Shown piece after piece: positions 5,568-6,981 of a stretch of 6,981 nucleotides of DNA. This stretch comes from Solirubrobacteraceae bacterium (lineage in GTDB: Bacteria; Actinomycetota; Thermoleophilia; Solirubrobacterales; Solirubrobacteraceae). Made by a program: the position numbers and the translations under genes. Every line of letters begins with the position of its first letter. Positions within the stretch are counted from its first letter, which is position 1. The notes under the pieces are model-generated. The model saw nothing but the letters and a program-made list of their open reading frames with translations. It was not told the DNA's origin and ran no database searches. Location of the stretch: NCBI GenBank assembly GCA_024710825.1, contig JANJUA010000429.1, forward strand, positions 1 through 6,981, read 5' to 3'.

Positions 5568-6512
5568 CTACGGCGGCGCGATCGGCAGCGGGGCCCGGGC
5601 GAGCGCGGCCAGCGCCTGCGCGGTCACCCAGACGGGCGTCTGTCGGCTGGTGCGCGAGTAGCGGACCGAGCCGTCACTCGCCTGCAGGGAGCGCAGGTAG
5701 GCAAGCGGGCTGCGGCTGCCGCGGCGGCGCACGCGGCGCGGGTCGCGGCCGGCGGCGGCGAGCGCCTGGACCGCCCAGGCCGTCGACTGCGCGTTGGAGG
5801 CCGCGCCCGGCATCAGCGGGAAGCCGCCGTCGGGACGCTGCCGGCGGACGAGGAAGGTCATGGCCCGCCGGATCGCGCGCGACCGCGCCGCGGTGCCGCC
5901 GGCGACGAGTCCCTGTACGGCCGCCGCGGTGTCGTCGATGCCGCTCGGTCCGCCGCGGGAGCCGAAGTTGAACCCCCCGTCGCGGTTCTGCTGGGCGGCC
6001 ACGAAGCGGGTCGCCGCGCGGACGTGCGGATCGGTCACGGGGCGACGGGCGGCGCGCAGGGCCAGGACGGCGAACGCGCTCAGGGTCGCCTGCCCGTCGA
6101 ACGAGCCGTCGGGCCGACGGCGCTCGAGCAGCGCCGCGAGCAGCGCGTCCGGGATCGCGCGCCCCGCGGCGTGCAGGGCGAGGATGGTGCGCTCGACGTC
6201 TCCGGTCGAGCCGAGCGCCGCGCCCGTCGCGGTGACGGCGACGGCGTCGGCGAGCGACGGACCGCCGTCCCGGCGGACCTCCGCGGGCGGCTGCCCCGAC
6301 GCGGCGAGGCCGAACGTCGCCCAGGCGGTGATCGCGGCGCCCGAGCTCGCTCCCGGCGCCGCGCCGAAGCCGCCGTCGGCGTTCTGGGCGCGCTCGAGGT
6401 AGGCGACCGCTCGCTTCACCGGCGTGGCGGCGGGCGCCGGGGCGGCGGCGAGCGCCGCCCCGAGCGCGACCAGCAGCGCGGCGACCAGCGATCGGAGGTG
6501 CCGCGCGGTCAT
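5568..6512 (-). CDS. Secreted prenyltransferase/squalene-oxidase-type repeat protein (alpha/alpha toroid)
   Basis: The 314-aa protein begins with a signal peptide (basic MTARHLR, hydrophobic LVAALLVALGAALAAA, likely cleavage near AxA at 27-29). The mature part is a series of helical repeats, each ending in a turn of the type Q-x-x-DGGF: QNADGGFG (43-50), RRPDGSF (132-138), QQNRDGGFNF (174-183), RQRPDGGF (224-231) and a degenerate QASDGSV (277-283). Helices such as TAWATFGLAASG (62-73) and STAWAVQALAAAG (243-255) alternate with them. This is the fold shared by terpenoid cyclases, prenyltransferase beta subunits and the N-terminal domain of cobalamin carriers such as intrinsic factor. The length covers only one toroid, and the cyclase DxDD motif is incomplete (GIDD at 191-194), so a binding or structural role outside the membrane is more likely than terpene cyclisation. 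Its ATG lies 4 nt after the stop of the upstream gene, so the two are translationally coupled. Confidence 0.85.
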   Translation of the reverse strand: MTARHLRSLVAALLVALGAALAAAPAPAATPVKRAVAYLERAQNADGGFGAAPGASSGAAITAWATFGLAASGQPPAEVRRDGGPSLADAVAVTATGAALGSTGDVERTILALHAAGRAIPDALLAALLERRRPDGSFDGQATLSAFAVLALRAARRPVTDPHVRAATRFVAAQQNRDGGFNFGSRGGPSGIDDTAAAVQGLVAGGTAARSRAIRRAMTFLVRRQRPDGGFPLMPGAASNAQSTAWAVQALAAAGRDPRRVRRRGSRSPLAYLRSLQASDGSVRYSRTSRQTPVWVTAQALAALARAPLPIAPP

Positions 6513-6516
6513 CCCG

Positions 6517-6981
6517 TCAGCGGACCCGGAACCGGAGGCGCTGGACGGAGCTCGCGTTGCCGGCCGTGTCGGTCGCCTTCACCGACAGCACGTAGCGTCC
6601 CCTGCCCAGTCGCGCGGGCATCAGGTACGACCAGTCGGCCGTGTCGCCGACGGCGAACCACGAGCCGGGACCGCCGCAGCGGATCGGGCGGAAGCGCTCT
6701 CGCGAGCCGCTGAACGTCGAGCAGCGCTTGACGACGCGCGTCCGACGGGACTGCGGGCGGCGCACCTTCTCCCCCCGCCGTCGGACGAGGCGGAGCTTGA
6801 CCTGGCGCACGCCGCCCTCGTCGACGACCGAGCCCTTCAGCTCCCGCGGCGCGCGCGAGCGCTTGAAGCGCTGCTTGTCGCGCAGGCCGGCGACCTTCAC
6901 GACGGGGCGGGTGGCGTCGGCCGGCGGGGCGGAGCCGGACGGGGCGGTCGGCGCCGGAGCGGGCGTGGGCGCCGGCTCCGG
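6517..6981 (-). CDS. Secreted protein, C-terminal part: Pro/Ala-rich linker plus Ig-like domain (5' end outside window)
   Basis: The frame stays open to the window edge, so only the last 154 residues are seen. Residues 1-27 are a Pro/Ala/Thr linker (PEPAPTPAPAPTAP...), typical of extracellular proteins. Residues 28-154 look like an Ig-like beta-sandwich: SVVDEGGVRQVKLRL (51-65) as a strand-turn-strand, WSYLMPARLGRGRYVLSVKATDTAGN (117-142) as the typical Ig-like end with a 'DxxGN' turn, and a closing strand LRFRVR. Cys87 and Cys102 could form a disulfide. The GTG at 6900 is an internal valine, not the start, since the linker reads in frame above it. In actinobacteria such a domain often ends secreted proteins whose N-terminal part binds a ligand (for example DUF4430/transcobalamin-like), and the coupled toroid gene fits that, but the N-terminal part is not in the window, so this is inference. 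Confidence 0.75.
   Translation of the reverse strand, partial: PEPAPTPAPAPTAPSGSAPPADATRPVVKVAGLRDKQRFKRSRAPRELKGSVVDEGGVRQVKLRLVRRRGEKVRRPQSRRTRVVKRCSTFSGSRERFRPIRCGGPGSWFAVGDTADWSYLMPARLGRGRYVLSVKATDTAGNASSVQRLRFRVR

Noticed and set aside
3248..5971. A 907-codon open frame on the + strand opposite the MMPL gene
   Set aside because: It is extremely rich in Arg, Asp, Glu and His, as expected from reading opposite a GC-rich gene, and the other strand encodes a full transporter with all family motifs.
5568..6512. Calling the repeat protein a squalene-hopene cyclase or terpene synthase
   Set aside because: It has a signal peptide, is about half the length of such enzymes, and lacks the full DxDD motif.
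6898..6900. GTG at 6900 as the start of the Ig-like protein
   Set aside because: The frame continues upstream through a sensible Pro/Ala-rich linker to the window edge, so this codon is an internal valine.

Overview
The window is a high-GC, actinobacterial-looking chromosomal segment. Nearly every codon in the recognised genes ends in G or C. The mix of genes (a secreted alpha/alpha-toroid repeat protein, a secreted Pro/Ala-linker plus Ig-like protein, an MMPL transporter and a Bacillus-type short CysE) would fit the Thermoleophilia/Solirubrobacterales side of Actinobacteria. That placement is an impression from gene style, not from any marker gene. I saw no tRNA, rRNA, CRISPR array, insertion sequence or phage gene.

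Layout. (1) Bases 3-488, + strand: the 3' end of a queuosine-salvage (Qng1/DUF2419-type) glycosylase gene that begins outside the window. (2) Bases 523-2794, - strand: a compact unit that reads, in transcription order, an unrecognised 179-aa gene, cysK (cysteine synthase) and cysE (serine O-acetyltransferase). CysE makes O-acetylserine and CysK converts it with sulfide to cysteine, so the last two genes are the complete two-step cysteine pathway. The first gene is the unknown partner. (3) Bases 2795-2953: a divergent intergenic region with a small AT-rich patch carrying a direct repeat. (4) Bases 2954-3157, + strand: a small 67-aa ORF with a CxxH...CxxC putative zinc motif, convergent with (5) bases 3176-5497, - strand: a 12-TM MMPL/RND-family exporter with a polyglutamine tract in its second extracytoplasmic domain. 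A strong hairpin sits at the convergent junction. (6) Bases 5568-6981, - strand: two tightly coupled genes for secreted proteins. The upstream one runs off the window and ends in a Pro/Ala-rich linker plus an Ig-like domain. The downstream one is a secreted prenyltransferase/squalene-cyclase-type repeat protein.

How they work together. The cysteine unit is straightforward. The secreted pair at the right end is the least ordinary part: a 4-nt gap between stop and start suggests coupled synthesis of a toroid protein and an Ig-like protein outside the membrane. The MMPL gene follows on the same strand, but a 70-bp gap with a promoter-like sequence suggests it can be expressed on its own. No clearly new defence, mobile or biosynthetic system is visible. 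The best leads are the small Cys/His protein, the unknown gene leading the cys unit, and the secreted toroid/Ig pair.
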